From Bugula neritina (taxonomy: Eukaryota; Bryozoa; Gymnolaemata; Cheilostomatida; Bugulidae), in NCBI GenBank assembly GCA_964035545.1, contig OZ037765.1:30988004-31052003 (forward strand): a stretch of DNA of 64,000 nt, written 5' to 3'. This document shows positions 23,201 to 37,100 of this stretch, one piece after another. How positions within the stretch are numbered: the stretch's first letter is position 1; each line of letters starts with the position of its first letter. The position numbers and the translations under genes are program-made. A model generated the notes under the pieces. The model was not told where the DNA came from. It did no database searches and saw nothing but the letters and a program-made list of their open reading frames with translations.

Positions 23201-26200
23201 AGCTGCACGATGCACTTATTGAAATAAACCCTCTAATGGAGGCATTTGGAAATGCCCAGACTAAGATGAATGGCAATTCAAGTAGATTTGGAAAATATAT
23301 AGAGCTTCTGTTTTCAGACCAAGGAGAACTATTTGGAGGTAAAATTAGAATAATTTCTAACCGAATAGTAACATATATAAATGTCTGCAATATACTAGAT
23401 TTTCATTTCTGAAATCGGAAAATGCTTTTTATGCAATCATATCTTAACCATTGATTGGTTTTAAAGTCATAATTTTTAATTAACTTTAGGGCGGGTTAGT
23501 ATATTTCTGCTAGAAAAGACCAGAGTTACCGGTTTTAATAAGGAGGAGCAAAACTTTCACATATTCTATCATATGTTTGCTGGACTCAGTGAAAGACAGC
23601 GGACTAGTGTATTGCTCACTAACCCTGACCGTCATCGGTAAGTGTGTATATTAATAATATCATTTAGGTAGATAAGCGTAATATGTATAAAAGTGTAATA
23701 TGTAGAAAAGTGAAATATTTAAAAAAGTGAAATATGTAGAGCAGTGTAATATGTGAAGATGAGTGTAACATGTATAAAAGTGTAATATGTAGAAAATTTT
23801 ATTATGTAGAAAAATGTATTAGGTTCTTTTGATCTGCAGGTTATAGTTATATTTTAATTAGTAAAGAAATATAGTTTTTTTAAGACTATGTTAATATATG
23901 TAGCTAGTAAATTGCTTCTCTAAGAATATGTTATAGCTCAAGTAACTTCCTTATCAAATAACATGTGTATTTTATTGCTACAATAAAGAAGTTAAAGGTA
24001 TTATCAGGGTAACAAAAGAGTCGCTGTGCTTTGCTACAACTTTCTTATTTAAGGTACTCACTCTGTACCACCTTGTAATATACTATTATGATATAATATA
24101 ATCAGGGAGATGATATATAGTTTCTGTTACTATTTATAGAATCCTGAAGTCAGGTGACAGCTGTTCTATATTTACCAGCAAGGCTCACCAGCTTCACCAC
24201 AAAGCGATGTTCATCAAACTTCAGAAGATTTTGACCAATACTGGCTTTTTGCAAGAGGTGAAAATTTTCACCTTTTGGAATGTCTTGTAGACCATCGATT
24301 TTGATATTTCTTTTGTAGAATCTTAGATTGGCAAAATAAATTTTTTAGAATTTTTTCATTTGAGTTTAAAGTTATATAAAGTAAGTTTTAGAATGATATA
24401 TTGAGTAAGTCTGAAATGTTGCAAATACATACCATATTTTATCAATCTTTACAGGACTGTGAAATGATATATGCGTACCTATCAGCTATTCTACACCTCA
24501 CCGATATACAATTTGAACCTGACCAGGAAACTGATGGGGTTTTTATAACTGATGAATACCCCCTTCACGTCTGTAAGTATTTCTTGTATAATTAAGGGTC
24601 TCTTGTAGTTCCTCCCAACTTGATCTTCATTCAGTGTCAGTGAAGGATCTTTTGTTTAATTTCTATGGTTATCTAATAAATAAATCTAATGAATATTATG
24701 CTGTCATGTGATGAACAAGCATAAAGTGGAAAGAATTCACTATTGTACTATATGATATGTATGACTGGTATCTGCTAGCACCTGCTATCCAATTCCAAAC
24801 AGAAAATTGTTTCAAATTCTTTTTACATTGAATTTGGAAAAATATCTGTCGCGACATGTTTAGAGCTGAACAATAATCAAATTGTTGATTTATTTAAATG
24901 TTTACATTCTTTGTGTTTTTACATTAGCTACTGAGCTACTGGGCGTGTCTGCTGAAGAGATGGCCACCGCACTGATATCTAATGTACATTTAATTAGAGG
25001 TTTGTGAATATCATTACTCTAACAGTTAAATTTGAAAAAATCAGCCCTTCTTGATTAATTTCCTGAGTGTCTTGCATGTGATAAATATCTGCACAAGGCA
25101 GTTGGAATAAAATAAACACCCAATTTAGACAGCAACATTAGACACCAACTGGCATACGAGATCTGGATTTAAACAGATTAAATTTTTACAAATCTCATTG
25201 AAACCAGCTGCACACAGCTTTTAGTGACTGCTGAAGTAAAGGTATCACTATCTCTAGGCACTGTTGACTAAGCTAATAGGTGGACAAATTATTGTGTAAA
25301 TAATTATACTCTCTGTCAAATCTGCATTTGTAAGCAAAGGAATGTGAAGATGAAATAGCAATCCACTTGTGTACATATCTGTAAGGATATAATAATGATT
25401 TATGTAAGTTATATATCTTGGCAGAGGTTCTAATCATCTCTTAGTCATACTGCCAGGCCAGTTGGACAGGTTTATCAAGTTCAGTGAGTCATTTTGGGCA
25501 ATCTTGACAGATATGACAGTCTCTACCACAAAATGCAATATTTTAGCATAGACTATAAATTGTAGATTGACTAAAATAGAGTCGCACTGCCTAGCAATGA
25601 GAGCGGTGTATGTATCATTTCTAGGCATTAAAACAGGATGGGGCATATAACAGCTAGTAGAATATAAAGACTGTATTGTATTTCATGAATATAGATAGCT
25701 CTATCTTATTATAATTGGTCCTTTGTTTAAATGAAATTCCATGTATAAATACCAGAACACTGATGTAGGTATAAATTAGTAGTTTAGAAGACAGAAGGTT
25801 TTCACTCGCTGTCATTATGCTACCACGCTATTGGCTTCCTAGTCTATAATAAAGCGAATAGCATGCCTGGATAAATAACATAAACTGATTATACAAACAT
25901 GGACTTTGCCCTGACTCTAAATAAAGTATTAGGTAGTATTAGGTCGTAGAAGCTATCATGGATGACATCCAGTGAGAAATTTGCTGCACACATGTTCAAA
26001 CACTATTATTCTTATTTGTAAAGATGAGTTTAATAATTTTAAGTAATATTATAAAGCATACAATCACTTTATACACAGTCTAAGACAGAAACTTTACTTA
26101 TCAATAGTTTATTTAGAGCGTTTCACATAATAGAAAGGGTAGAGTGACTTTTTGCATACAGAATAATATAAAAACATTGTAAGGGTTTGCTTTAGGTTGG

Positions 26201-28046
26201 TAACTAAATATAAGATATTATTGATATTCAATAAACTCTTGCTTAGTATGAAGAGCAGTTTATAGTGTAAACATACTAAGTGGTGTTACAGTAGTTGTAT
26301 ATTACTAACTGCTGGTACTAACATGCCTGCAGGAAGTTGTAGCATACTAGACAGTGCATAGATGTTATCACCATGCATATTGGCCATTATATAGAGTTAT
26401 AGACTATGCCGTGTATAACTTGCACAAAGTAGCACATGCACGCACCTGCTGACTATCCTCAACTAGCAGTGTCAATCAACTAGTCAGCTGTTTAGTGTAT
26501 ACAAGCTGGTGTCATTAGGGTCACGATTTCCTGTTAAATGAAGGCTATTGTATTCTTGTCATGACCAGACTCTGCATTATATCACTCCATTGCTATTTAA
26601 GCTGGAATGTCAGAGTATTTCTACTGTTTATAGTATTTGATATGCTCCTAGTCCGTTTAGGTGCATTAACTGAGAAATTCCAATAGCCCAAGTTCTTTAA
26701 TTTGCTTTATAAAATTTCATTTGCTATATTTTTCATCTAGAACACAAGCTTTTTTCATTACTGCACCTACCCCTCCTAGTTTAACTGATTTCTAACTGGC
26801 CTATAGTTATATAATCGTGGATGCTGCATAGTTTTGACTTGCACTGTCACAATTTACTCTCTACTTTGTATTCAATCATGCTTGTAGTGAAACCTGATGA
26901 CATTTATGCAATTCTATACGATGTAGTGTCATGTTTTATTGCTATTATTAGCTACAATAAACGTAAAAAATGACTAATATCTTTTCTTTTAAAATTGCTT
27001 GTCATCCTATTTTAGGTGAAACAATTGTGAATCTGAAGAACTTAGTTCAAGCTGGTGATGGAAGAGACGCCTTAGCAAAAGCTCTCTATTCCAGATTATT
27101 TGGCTGGATTATCAGCAAAATTAATAACAAGTTGAAACCTGACCTCTCTTATGCGTAAGTGTCTGTTGGTATGGTAATCATATTATAATCTCTATTGAAA
27201 TACCATCAGATTTGCATGCAGTTGATTCATAGCAACATGTATATCTGCCCTAAACTTAGTTTTTAGAACAATTCATGTTACCAGATAAATTGTACTATCT
27301 AAGTTTAAGAGCATTTTTTCAAATGAAACCATTCCAACTGTGACTTATAATATCTGCCTGCAGGCTTTACATTATAAACAGAGCTGCGAATGAATTATAT
27401 TTGTTGAATTATGTTGAAATAATACTAGCTAAGCTTTCAGAGATAAAGCTTGAAACCAGAGTAACTACAAGAACACAAAGAGCCTTGTCAATTATAAATA
27501 TATACTTTTGATGTAGTATTAATGTGCTTTTGTGCTTTTATATTTCGTATATTGAAATATAGTAATAATATAATCAATATATAACATAATATAATCAATA
27601 TAATATATAACATAATATTGTCTCAGCTATGTACTTTTGACTGTAGGCCGAAGAAATCATCCTGCCCTGTTATTGGCTTACTGGATATCGCTGGTTTTGA
27701 GAATTTCACGTCTAATGGTTTTGAACAGCTCTGCATCAACGCATCCAATGAGCAGCTACAGCACTACTTCAATCAGCATGTCTTTGCATGGGAGAAGAGA
27801 GATCTGGACAAGGAGGGAGTTAAAACTAGTCACATTTCTTTCACTAATAACTCAGAAATCCTTGGCATGTTCATTGAGGTAATTCAAGCAGATTGGGCCA
27901 TATTTTAATATATCATAGTGTAATAATAATTGTTTGGAGCTATTTTTGTTGAGACACCCTGGTTAGTGAAAGTGCTACTACTACTGCTACTGCTACTGCT
28001 ACTACTACTACTACTACTACTGCTACTGCTACTGCTACTGCTACTG

Positions 28047-28135
<89 letters not shown>

Positions 28136-31100
28136 GTTACTAATACTACTTCTGCTACTACTACTGCTGCTACTACTGCTGCTGCTACTGCTGCTGCTAT
28201 TGCTACTAGTACTACTACTAATAGTACTACTACTGATAGTAATAGTGGTGGTAATTGTGATATATAGTAGGTGGTGGTACTGGAGGTAGTGATGCAATAT
28301 ACTTTTGGTGCTGCTCTTTATTGTAATGTTGCTGTTGTCTACTTGATATTGAAGAGACCCTTAGGACTCTACGCACTGATAGACGAGGAGAGCAAGTTCC
28401 CTAAGGCTACAGCTAACAGTTTACTGGAGAAGGTCAGGAAACACTTGGTTAAATATTCATGTATAAAAAAGGAGAAAGGAAGAGAACCCCTGTTTACTAT
28501 TCAACATTACGCTGGACCAGTATGTACTATTAAATCATATGCTGAAAACTGGGTCCAACTTTGTGGTCCCTCAATTGTATTATTTTGCCGGTAGTAATGT
28601 AATTCACTTGGTTAATTTGATCATTATTTGACATCACAATCCCTCAGTATTCATACATATTGTATGAGATTATTTAATATTTAATTTAAGCAGATTGTGG
28701 TGTTGTGTGAATAGTTGTGTGTACATTATCTAGTGGAATAGAGCTGTATTCACCAGGTGATAGAAGTAATCTAATGATTATTATGACTCTGAAATTAGTC
28801 CAAGTGGTTTGCCTAGCTTAATGAATATTGCATATACTATATGCAAATTACATGTTCTAAGATAATTAAGATCTGTTTTTACTACACATAACAGTTGCCT
28901 AATTTAATAGAATGTTTTCTAAAGTTATAATAGATAAATGGTAAATTTTCAAATTATTATACTATGCATGTAGTTACTAGTTATTACAATAATATATTAC
29001 ATAAACAATATGCACTATAGTGGATTTATCATATTCAAGTTTATTATACTTGGATCCTAATATACTTACTATATACTCACTATGTACATACTTACTATAT
29101 ACTCACTATATACTCACTATATACTTACTAAATACTTACTATATACTTACTATATACCAGTTGAACCTGCTATAAATTATCTGCATCCTCTGCCCACCAG
29201 GTCACCTACTCTGTCTCTGGGATGCTGGAAACTAACAGAGACACTCTCAGTCAGAACATTCTGGAATGTTTGGAGCGCAGCGAGTCTGGCATGATCTATC
29301 AGCTCTTTTCTGCTCGATTCTCTGATAATGGGGAGTTGTCCACACCGTAAGTTCATCAAAGATGGTATAAGTTTACAGTCTGAGGCAGACTCAAAGCTTT
29401 ATTAGCATGAGCACTTAATTTTCTACTCATGAAAATCTTTAAGCAACATCTTTTCCCTGTAGATACTTGAAAATATAAAAATAATTTAACTAGTAATGAA
29501 ATAGAATATACATTGTAGGGGTACACTGAATAAGATATAAATGTACATGTATCAGAGGTATAAGGTTATCTATCAAATGTTTTATATGTTACTACTATGC
29601 ATCATCACCAAGTAGTACTAGACAGCGGTAAGAGTTTATATAAACAGAATTTAGGTTGTATAGAAATGTGTTGCAATTATGTAGTCATATTACTTGATAA
29701 TTTGCCAGACCTTTACAACAGGGAAGCTACAGTAAGTATGTAAATACGTTGCTAAGTAAGCTACAGCAAATATTTAAATACATTACTAAGTAAGCTACAG
29801 TAAGTATGAAAAAAGTAAGTTGGTAAGTTAGAATTTTAGCTCGTACACAGGCAAAATATGTAACTCTACTAATAGTTATGGTATCTTTATAAAAACAATA
29901 TGAATCACAGTGTGGTGTTGACAAGTCAGGCCATAACATGTCTGCATGCTATGGTGAAACCCTGCAAGCTTGCTGCACAACATGTCTTACAGAACTGACA
30001 TGCATTCGTATCATTATCATACAGCAATGTGTGACCTACATCACTGTATGATGGAGGGAAACTTGTCATCATAAATTATAATATTTTTTTTAGTTATTTA
30101 TTAGTCTGTGACAGTAAACATCAAGGTCACAGATGATTGGATGATTTATAATCACGGTGACTGCTATTGGTTGAATACTTTTTTACACAAATTATTGCTA
30201 CTAACTCTTGTTTTAATAGTTTGTGCTTATTTTTTATGCTACTAATGCCAATATGATATTAAATTTACTGGTGAAATATGCTGTAGGAACCAGGAGCTAC
30301 GCAGAAAGAAGTCTATTCTGATGTGTAAGCAGCCGACGTTAGAAAGAGGAAAAAGTCTTTCGAAAACAGCTGGCAGAAAAGTTAGACAAAAGTAAGCATA
30401 ATTTTCTCTCAAAACCTCTATGACGAACTTCTTTTTCATTTTCACCTTTTTGATATAAGGTAAAACTATATTCAGGATACCGACATGTGGAGTGTTGATG
30501 TATTGATGCATTAGTAAAAGCTGTGATGGATTTTGTTGACCTCGCTACACTTGTGTTTTCACCAGCTGTTGCCATTTTGAACTGCTTTAAAGAGCTTTGA
30601 CTGCATCTTGATATTGTGAGGTTCAAACGTTCAGTTCATTGGTTGGTCTATCAATGAGATTTTTATTGAACTTTGCATAATTTTTTGTATGACTTGCAGC
30701 ATGAAGAGAGCGCTTAAAGAGATCCAAGATGATTCTTTTTATAAGCACAGGACTGTTGGCTCGCAGTTCCAGGTGAATTAATTTAAATATGTTTGAAGTC
30801 ATTGATTCTATTAAACTCTGTTATTAGGCGTTATCTTCTTTTGATATATTATAATGGATATTGCTAACTTTAATTAGTATATTCACAAATTAACAAATTA
30901 AATAAGAAATATCTACTTCTTATAATAGTGGCTATTTTTTAGTTATTTGAGAGATTGTTTTGAAAATCCAGGTCTGCATAACAAAAATGGTTTTGTATTA
31001 TCTTAAATTTAGGAGATGGATTGCAGCAAAATTTTTGAATGTTCATCACCATAGGAGTTACTTTCTCATGTTGTAAGCTTTGTTTCTAGGATTCCCTGAC

Positions 31101-34100
31101 TGCTCTGATGACTAAGCTAATGCAATGCCAGCCTCATTTTATTAGATGCATCAAACCTAACAACTCACAGGCTAGTCAGTTGTTTGAGAGGAAACTGGTT
31201 GCCCAGCAACTGCGATACACTGGCATCTTAGAGACTGTAAGGATAAGACACGAAGGGTTTCCCGTCCGTCTGCCATTTCAAGTATTTCTAGACCGGTTCG
31301 TAGTTTTCACTTTCCAATTTCAAACTCGTTGAGGTTAATTGTGTAAAATTTTCAAAATTTTGAACAAATCTGTGTTTTAATTTTCATTTATTGCTTTATT
31401 CTTAGTCTTAGCCATATTTTACTGTAAAAACTTGTCTCATTGTTAGTGTACACATGTGGTTGTATTAAGAGCAAAACGCTTTATAGGTTATATGGGATTT
31501 ATCTTCTCTTGTGATCAACCACTAATCTTCATTATTAATGTTAGCAAATTTTTTTCTCTTAGGTACAAGTTCGTAAGTTATCCTCTCACAGCAAAAGTGG
31601 AGGCGGGGACTGCTGCATGCCACACGGTATTAAGAGAAGCTGGTCTCCACAAGTGGGAGCTGGGCACTAGGAAGGTTGGCAGTTTTACCATCCCATCATT
31701 TCTTTCTAAGATGTGTTAATATATTATATTGCGTGGCTTTCACCTTGGCGTAATAAACTTATGTATTAATTGACTCAACTTTTAGGAAGATTTCCTACAG
31801 GTAGGAAATCTGAAAGCGCCCTTAGTTTGGCTGATTGTTTCTGATATTGCTAGTTGATGCTTTTTTTCTAAATTTTGCGCATACACATGTCTTTAAAACT
31901 TGAAATATTTTATATTGAACAAGTTTGCAAATAAATTTGCTTTGCATTATTGTGAATTATTTATAGTAATGTAGTCTTTTTTCTCATTATTTGTTTTTTT
32001 TTTGTCATTTTTCATTGTTTGTTATTTAATATATGTAAATATTTCAGGTGTTCCTAAGGTACTGGCACCCGGAGCAGCTGAAACTGGTGATGGAGAGGAG
32101 GGTGAGGCAGGTTGTGCTGGTGCAGAGTCTAGTCAGAAGGTTCATAGGATGCAGGAAAGTGCAGCAACTCCGTCAAATACTTGAGGCGAGAAAACAAGCT
32201 CAAACGAAGTCCTTCCTCATGATGGTGGCAGAACGGAGTCAGCAAATGCACGCTGACTTGAAAGAATTACATAACCTGGATGTGACTAAACACAAGCAGA
32301 ATGTAAGATATGTGTAACACTAATAAAGTGTGTATGATGTAGACTAACGCATTGAAATTGGGTGACTTTTCATTTTGATGCAGTTGAATTATTTTGATTT
32401 CAAATGTGAGACAATAGCTGTAAAATTATAAGTGCATTTATTTGAAATGCCTAGTATTGCAAATATAATAGTATATTACATGATAAAACTGCTTCAATAC
32501 AGTTTATATTTTACTGATAAACGCATGTTACAGTTTATAAGGCTGCGTAGAATTACAAAAAAATTTGCTAATTCTGTATATCACTGACTTGAACTGAAGT
32601 GCCTGAAGAATTCAAGTTTTTTAAATATTAATATATACATTTTTTATGGATACATCAGTTTGACTTAATGTAATAATTCATTAAATTAGGCAATGTGCTG
32701 TTCAAATTCAGTTACCTTTTATACAACTATCTATAATATACGTATGTATACATGCACAATATACAGTATACATATACTAGATATTTCTAATGCCAATATT
32801 ATTCACTGCCAAATGTTTAGTTAAATGACTTGGCGAGGGAGGCTGGAGAGTCTAAAATTCGTGAGCAAATGATTGAAGAGAAAAGACGAAAGTTAGCCTT
32901 AGCCGAAGCGGAGCGGGAGAAGAAAGCTGCTGAACTAAGGCTGGCCGAGGCTCAGAAGCGAATACAAGAATTAGAAACAACTCGTAAAGTAGAAACTCCT
33001 TCTTCCATTAGTTCTTCATCTTCAAGGTTGGGGTTGAAACAGTAATTTTATAATATTACTTTGCATTCGGTTCAATAAATGCGCCTTTTTTATAAGAATG
33101 ATGATATGACAACTCCAGAATTAACACCCAAATATGTCATTTGACTACACATGTAATGCTACTTCAGCTGATCTCAAACCATTATGTTTCTGCAGTGGGT
33201 TTGAAGATGATCTTCCTTCACCTGAGTTGAGTAACGAGGAGCCTAAACACACGTGGCGTAAGCAGAGAGCCAACCATAAAGATCACGTGGCTGGACTCCG
33301 GAATCTTCTGGAATCGAAGGCAGAACCACCTGAACAGGAGAATGTGAGACTCAATAAACAAAAATGGGTACCAATCAATGAAAGACTGTACGCCACACCG
33401 GTTTGTCATTATGTTTAGTTAAATTTTGATTATTATAGGCTAAAAATGGGATTAAACCATTGCATTTAATTTGAACTTTAACTTGCTTTTTGTTGCATTT
33501 GTGAGTTTTGATAGAGTCAGAAGTGATTAGTTTCCATTTAATATTCAAATTTAGACTTTTGATGATCATTTTCATTGTTCCCAAATTGGCTACTCTTGTA
33601 TATCTTTATCATGGACATATTGGTACCTATTTCATATTTGTAAACAATGTTTTGTCAGAGGTGCCAAATATGATCTCAACTTTTTAAATCCTGGCCTTCT
33701 GAAAGCAAATTCAAATTTAATTAATATTTCCTCAAAATGCAAATTAAATTTTTTATGTAGTAGTGTGCATGATGAAAATTAGGTACTGAAATATCTGTCC
33801 AGCTGTTATAAATCCGCTTAAAAGAGACATGGTCATTTTTGATAAAAATGTAAATCAGTCAAGTTTTACTATCTCATAAAGCTATAAATCTGAAAACAGC
33901 TCCAAGCATAATAATGTTGGCACCCCTGTATTTTGCATTTGTTTATTTCAGGCATGTCCTTATGGCGTTGCTAGAAAGTCTCCAGCAAGACCCCTTCATT
34001 TACGAAGGTAAGTTTTTAGTTATACCGAAAATTTCACTCCTAACAAAAAAAGTTCAGAGAATGTTTATTTAAATAATATACTAAGTTGCTTTGGAGTTTT

Positions 34101-37100
34101 ACCATTAACTGCACTCAAATGAGTGGATTTTAGAAGTTTTGAAGAATTCTAGAATTCCATTATAAGTAGTATTGTGAGGTTGCTCTAACATTTGGTGATT
34201 ATACCTCCAAATTTTTTCGAATAATGTTTTTCAATTTTTCAAGACATTAAATGTTATACTACACTGTCAGTAGTGTTTGGGTATGACAAGAATATTTAGT
34301 AAGGAGTTAGTTATATCATTGGAACACATGAATGCTTTTTATTTTAGCATCTTTTCAGACCCTAGTCATGGTCAGGTCTATGATCCTGAGAATGTATCTC
34401 ATTACGCCAGACAATCAAGTCACAGCAAGATATTAGTCAACAAAGTGGAACACTATAATGTAAGTGTTATTCTCTTGTATTTACAGGTGTATTGTCATTA
34501 TAAAGCTGTATGTACACCTATGAAACTGTACGTACACCTATGAAACTGTACGTACACATATGAAACTGTATGTACACATATGAAACTGTACGTACACATA
34601 TGAAACTGTATGTACACATGAAACTGTATGTACACATATGAAATTTTATGTACCCTTGTGAAGTTGTATGTACCCTTGTACCCTTTTATGTACACATATA
34701 AACTTGCATATGCGTGTGTTAAATTGTCTGTACCCAGGAAATTGTATGTACACATATGTAAGTATGTACATGTATGAAGTAGTATGTACAAATACCAAGG
34801 CATGTCTACATGGGTAGCTATTCCTTGCGATAATAGTATTGTCACTAAATTATATATCTTTTACAAATAGACTGTGTTTCATTGTTTTTTTCTGCTTTTT
34901 AGGGACTAATTCAGGAAGCGTTACAAAGTGAATCAGAAACCCAGAATAAAAGCAATTGGGGAAAACTTGTATATATGGAGAAATCTCAAAGGTTAGTGTA
35001 CAAGTTATACTATCATGCAAAACTACTGCATATTTCAGCTACAGAATGTATTATTATGAAATTAATGAACAAAATTTTTGAAGGTTACCCTTTATTAAGA
35101 TTTGCTGATAATATAAAAATTATATAATACATTTGTATTTCAATATTCAGCTTATAAATAATTCACACAATAATACTTTTGATCTTTATTTCTGATTTAC
35201 CTTTTTAGTATTAGTTTTTTAAATACCATAATGCTTTGGTAATCGTGGTAAAGCAACTGTTGTGAACATTGTTTTATCTGTGAAAAATCTAGATATGAAA
35301 CTTTGTTATTCTAAAGTTTTTGTCTCTTGCTTAAATTTTGCCTCGGACGCAATTGAACCCAATAGTTTGACTGTTCATTATCTGCATAGCTGTTTCTTTC
35401 ACTTACAGGTGTGCAAGCTTCATTCTAACTGAGCCAGTTATAAAGGTAGATGGAGCACACTACTCCTCTGACCCTTCTAATCATGTGGCTTTAAACTCCG
35501 TTGAAAATTTATTTCGAGACGAGCAAGTTGGAAAAATAAGAGAATACATCGGGAAGGTAAATTTCAAACTACTGGTATTAGTTGAAATATGAATATAATG
35601 AAATATTGAAAATATAAAAATAAATAAATGAATGTTATAAATACATAAATATTATGAATATGGAGTATTATAAAGGAATACATTTACTAGTCAGATTTGG
35701 TAAATTGATTGTAAAAGAAGCGAGCTAATTACTAGCCACTTGCTGGTTTGATGTTTTTTTACGTGCCTTTGGCTAACTGATACTTATATGCTTGTATTAT
35801 ATTGTAATGGGTGACATGCATGTTGTTTTGTACATTATTTAGGGCATGCAACTCCAAATAGACACCGAAGGTGACATATGGGCCAAGAAACTAGGAATGA
35901 ATGACATAATAGTTCAAGATCACAATGATCCGTCATTGAGTTGTATATCAGAAGAGGTTATTAAAGATAGAGGGAGGTTGCAGAAGGATAAGAGGGTTAA
36001 GGTAATCTTAGACTCCTGTAGCTTCAGTTAAAATTTATGCTAAAATAACTAGATTGATTTGATTTGTTTAAAACTTGCTTGTCAAGCTAAATTTACGCTG
36101 ACATTAGTCTGATGAACTAGGGACTGTAGTTAGCAGCATTGATGATAATCATAGGTTAAGGTAGAATGACTTATGTAGGTATGTAATTTAATGAAGGAAT
36201 GTATTTACGTTTATTCAAATTTGCAGATTTTTGTATAATTGTCATGCTTTTATTTTATATTTAATTTTTTTGTAGATTTTTGATATGAAAGAATTTCGGA
36301 GTCATGTGATCTTGGAAATGCACAAGGCAGGATTAGGCAGAATAAATCTTAAAGATCTTTATTCTCGTTGCTGCATTGTATCCTTGACATTGGTGAAGTC
36401 TTCGATAGATATTATGGAAACGCCATGTTGGATCAACATAATAAACTTAGGAGCTCTTCGAATGTTAAGAGATGAAAATGGTAGGTCATTAGTCAACGTG
36501 AATAAAACATATACAGCAATATTTTCAATTGTCAAATTATTTCAATTTATGATGTTAACATTTCAGTTATGGCAGACTTTGAAAATGAGTTGAAGAAAAT
36601 CATGAGGTCAAACATTGACTTCACCAAGATTAGTCAACTGGTAAGAACTCTCTTACAACTACAGTTATCGCTTGTTGCAATATTTTAGGCAAATTCATAA
36701 TGTTTTACTTTTGTTTCCTTAATATGCGGTTAGAATATTTTATAGCCTCCAATTGCTAAACAAAAGCCGAAGAAAACAGATAAAAAAAAGGAAAAACTAC
36801 CTCAACGAAAAGATCAAGAAGCAGGCAAGGTCTTTGGTTAGTTGGTTTTTAAAATTATCGAGTAATAAGAGTGTTCTTACATAAATAACTCTGCAAAATT
36901 CTACAATGCTGCAAAAATCGGAACTACAAGTCTTATCGTGAAATATTGGAAGAGTCTCTTGAAATTCACCTTCTGTTCCGTGTTATTGTTATGATTATTA
37001 TCAGTTTGCGTCGCAGATTATAATTCTTAGCTTCATGCAAGTTGCAATATGTTTGCTTTCACATAAAAAAAAAATATTTATAACAATTCAAACAATATTT

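Noticed and set aside
27905-28297. Long poly-Ser (minus) and poly-Leu (plus) open frames
   Set aside because: They are direct translations of the CTA/CTG repeat and lie inside a myosin intron with correct splice sites on both sides.
34498-34845. 115-aa minus-strand frame with a repeated Tyr/Thr/Cys pattern
   Set aside because: It translates a 20-bp tandem repeat within a myosin intron.
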